Origin: Desulfobacteraceae bacterium | Lineage (GTDB): Bacteria > Desulfobacterota > DSM-4660 > Desulfatiglandales > Desulfatiglandaceae | NCBI GenBank assembly: GCA_020349865.1 | Contig: CP070700.1 | Coordinates: 4,409,482-4,415,385, forward strand | DNA length: 5,904 nt | Direction of reading: 5' to 3' | Part shown: in pieces, positions 5,389 through 5,904 of the stretch | Layout of the letters: the number at the start of each line of letters is the position of its first letter | Numbering within the stretch: the first letter of the stretch is position 1 | Notes under the pieces: generated by a model | What the model was told of the DNA's origin: nothing | Databases searched by the model: none | Seen by the model: the letters and a program-made list of their open reading frames with translations, nothing else | Program-made: the position numbers and the translations under genes

Positions 5389-5502
5389 TTGGCTCTGGTC
5401 AGCAGGTGGTGTGAAAAAGTAGAAAATACGAAAAGGGGTGTGCCCGACTTTAAAAAAGCCATTCAGAGGATGTTATCACAGGAAACAGATAAGACTCATT
5501 AA
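5389..5502 (+). CDS. Possible 37-residue small ORF (TTG start)
   Basis: The frame stays open from 5371 to the TAA at 5500-5502. A TTG at 5389 has AGAGG (5376-5380) 8 bases upstream, and it starts 4 bases after the glycosyltransferase stop, a spacing that suits translational coupling. The product would be charged, with a plausible amphipathic helix (PDFKKAIQRMLSQETDKTH at the C-terminus). I recognise no family. Against it: the start codon is rare, the ORF is very short, and no homolog can be checked. It could also be the surviving tail of a larger lost gene. Confidence 0.27.
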   Translation: MALVSRWCEKVENTKRGVPDFKKAIQRMLSQETDKTH

Positions 5503-5558
5503 AGAAGTGCTCGTATAAGGGATTAAATTCTCATTTTCGATTTTTCCTTGAGATATCG

Positions 5559-5904
5559 ATGAACTACCGTTCCATAACCAATGTCCTGGGGAAGTTACTC
5601 ATTGTCACGGGCTGCTCCATGGTCCTGCCCTTGATCTGTTCCATCTATTACAAAGAGAATGATCTGGTTTCCATATTCGTTTCAGCAATCATTATCATCC
5701 TCATGGGGTTGCCCCTCTGGTGGATTTTTCGAAAAAATCAGGATCTGGACATTAAAGAAGGTTTCTTCTTGGCTGTTTTCGGTTGGATTCTGGTCTCTGC
5801 CGTGTCCGCCCTCCCTTTCGTGATTCACGGATCCATTCCTTCCTTCACAGACGCTTTTTTTGAAATGATGTCCGGATACACCACAAGTGGGGCGACCATA
5901 CTAA
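5559..5904 (+). CDS. trkH: TrkH-type potassium transporter, N-terminal part (cut by window end)
   Basis: The first 115 residues of a TrkH/KtrB-superfamily K+ transporter, starting MNYRSITNVLGKLL. Three membrane helices are visible (about 8-30, 36-56, 67-89). These are followed by the first pore loop SFTDAFFEMMSGYTTSGATIL (95-115), whose TTSGAT holds the selectivity-filter glycine (G111). TrkH proteins are usually nearly 500 residues with four such M1-P-M2 repeats, so about three quarters of the gene lies beyond the window. TrkH is the pore subunit in the inner membrane and normally works with the NAD-binding regulator TrkA, which is not seen here and may follow. The ribosome binding site is weak (GAGA near 5550). 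The 174 bp before it leave room for a separate promoter, but I see no good one. Confidence 0.92.
   Translation, partial: MNYRSITNVLGKLLIVTGCSMVLPLICSIYYKENDLVSIFVSAIIIILMGLPLWWIFRKNQDLDIKEGFFLAVFGWILVSAVSALPFVIHGSIPSFTDAFFEMMSGYTTSGATIL

Noticed and set aside
1..5904. CRISPR array, tRNA or rRNA genes
   Set aside because: No regularly spaced repeats and no cloverleaf or rRNA-like sequence were recognised on either strand.

Overview
The window reads as an accessory, much-recombined stretch of a bacterial chromosome. Nothing in it fixes the taxonomy. The mix of an IS110-family transposase, REP-like sequence, a RAYT fragment, an integron attC-like site, a two-domain metal-enzyme protein and TrkH would fit a free-living Gram-negative such as a Desulfobacterota (former deltaproteobacterium). 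That placement is an inference and is weak.

Layout. Positions 1-620 contain no convincing gene. They hold a perfect 29-bp inverted repeat (229-257 / 350-378) around 92 bp, and a long folded palindrome (543-615) just past the end of the transposase gene. Positions 621-1637 (minus) are an intact IS110-family DEDD transposase. Its upstream leader (about 1640-1827) is rich in nested stems and is a good candidate for the bridge-RNA region. One 10-bp stem there pairs exactly with the transposase ribosome binding site. Positions 1998-3425 (plus) encode a 475-residue protein that joins a transglutaminase-like cysteine-protease fold to a zinc phospholipase C / Het-C-like domain. This is the most unusual gene of the window.

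Positions 3426-3988 are a mobile-DNA graveyard: a REP-like CCCTCACCCTAACC hairpin, two G-rich direct repeats, a truncated N-terminus of a REP-associated tyrosine transposase (RAYT), and a 60-bp attC-like site. Immediately after the attC-like site comes an AT-rich 74-residue orphan gene (3989-4213), an arrangement that resembles an integron cassette. Twenty-eight bases later a membrane-bound family 2 glycosyltransferase begins (4242-5384; HpnB/CrtQ-like). A possible 37-codon ORF starting at TTG follows (5389-5502), and then the N-terminal 115 residues of a TrkH potassium transporter, which runs off the window end (5559-5904).

How the genes work together. The three right-hand genes share a strand and could be co-transcribed, but their functions do not form an obvious pathway. 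The Het-C-like gene stands alone between mobile-element remains. No defence operon or other multi-gene system can be demonstrated from the sequence alone. The best candidates for something new are the two-domain protein, the structured transposase leader, and the attC-plus-orphan arrangement.
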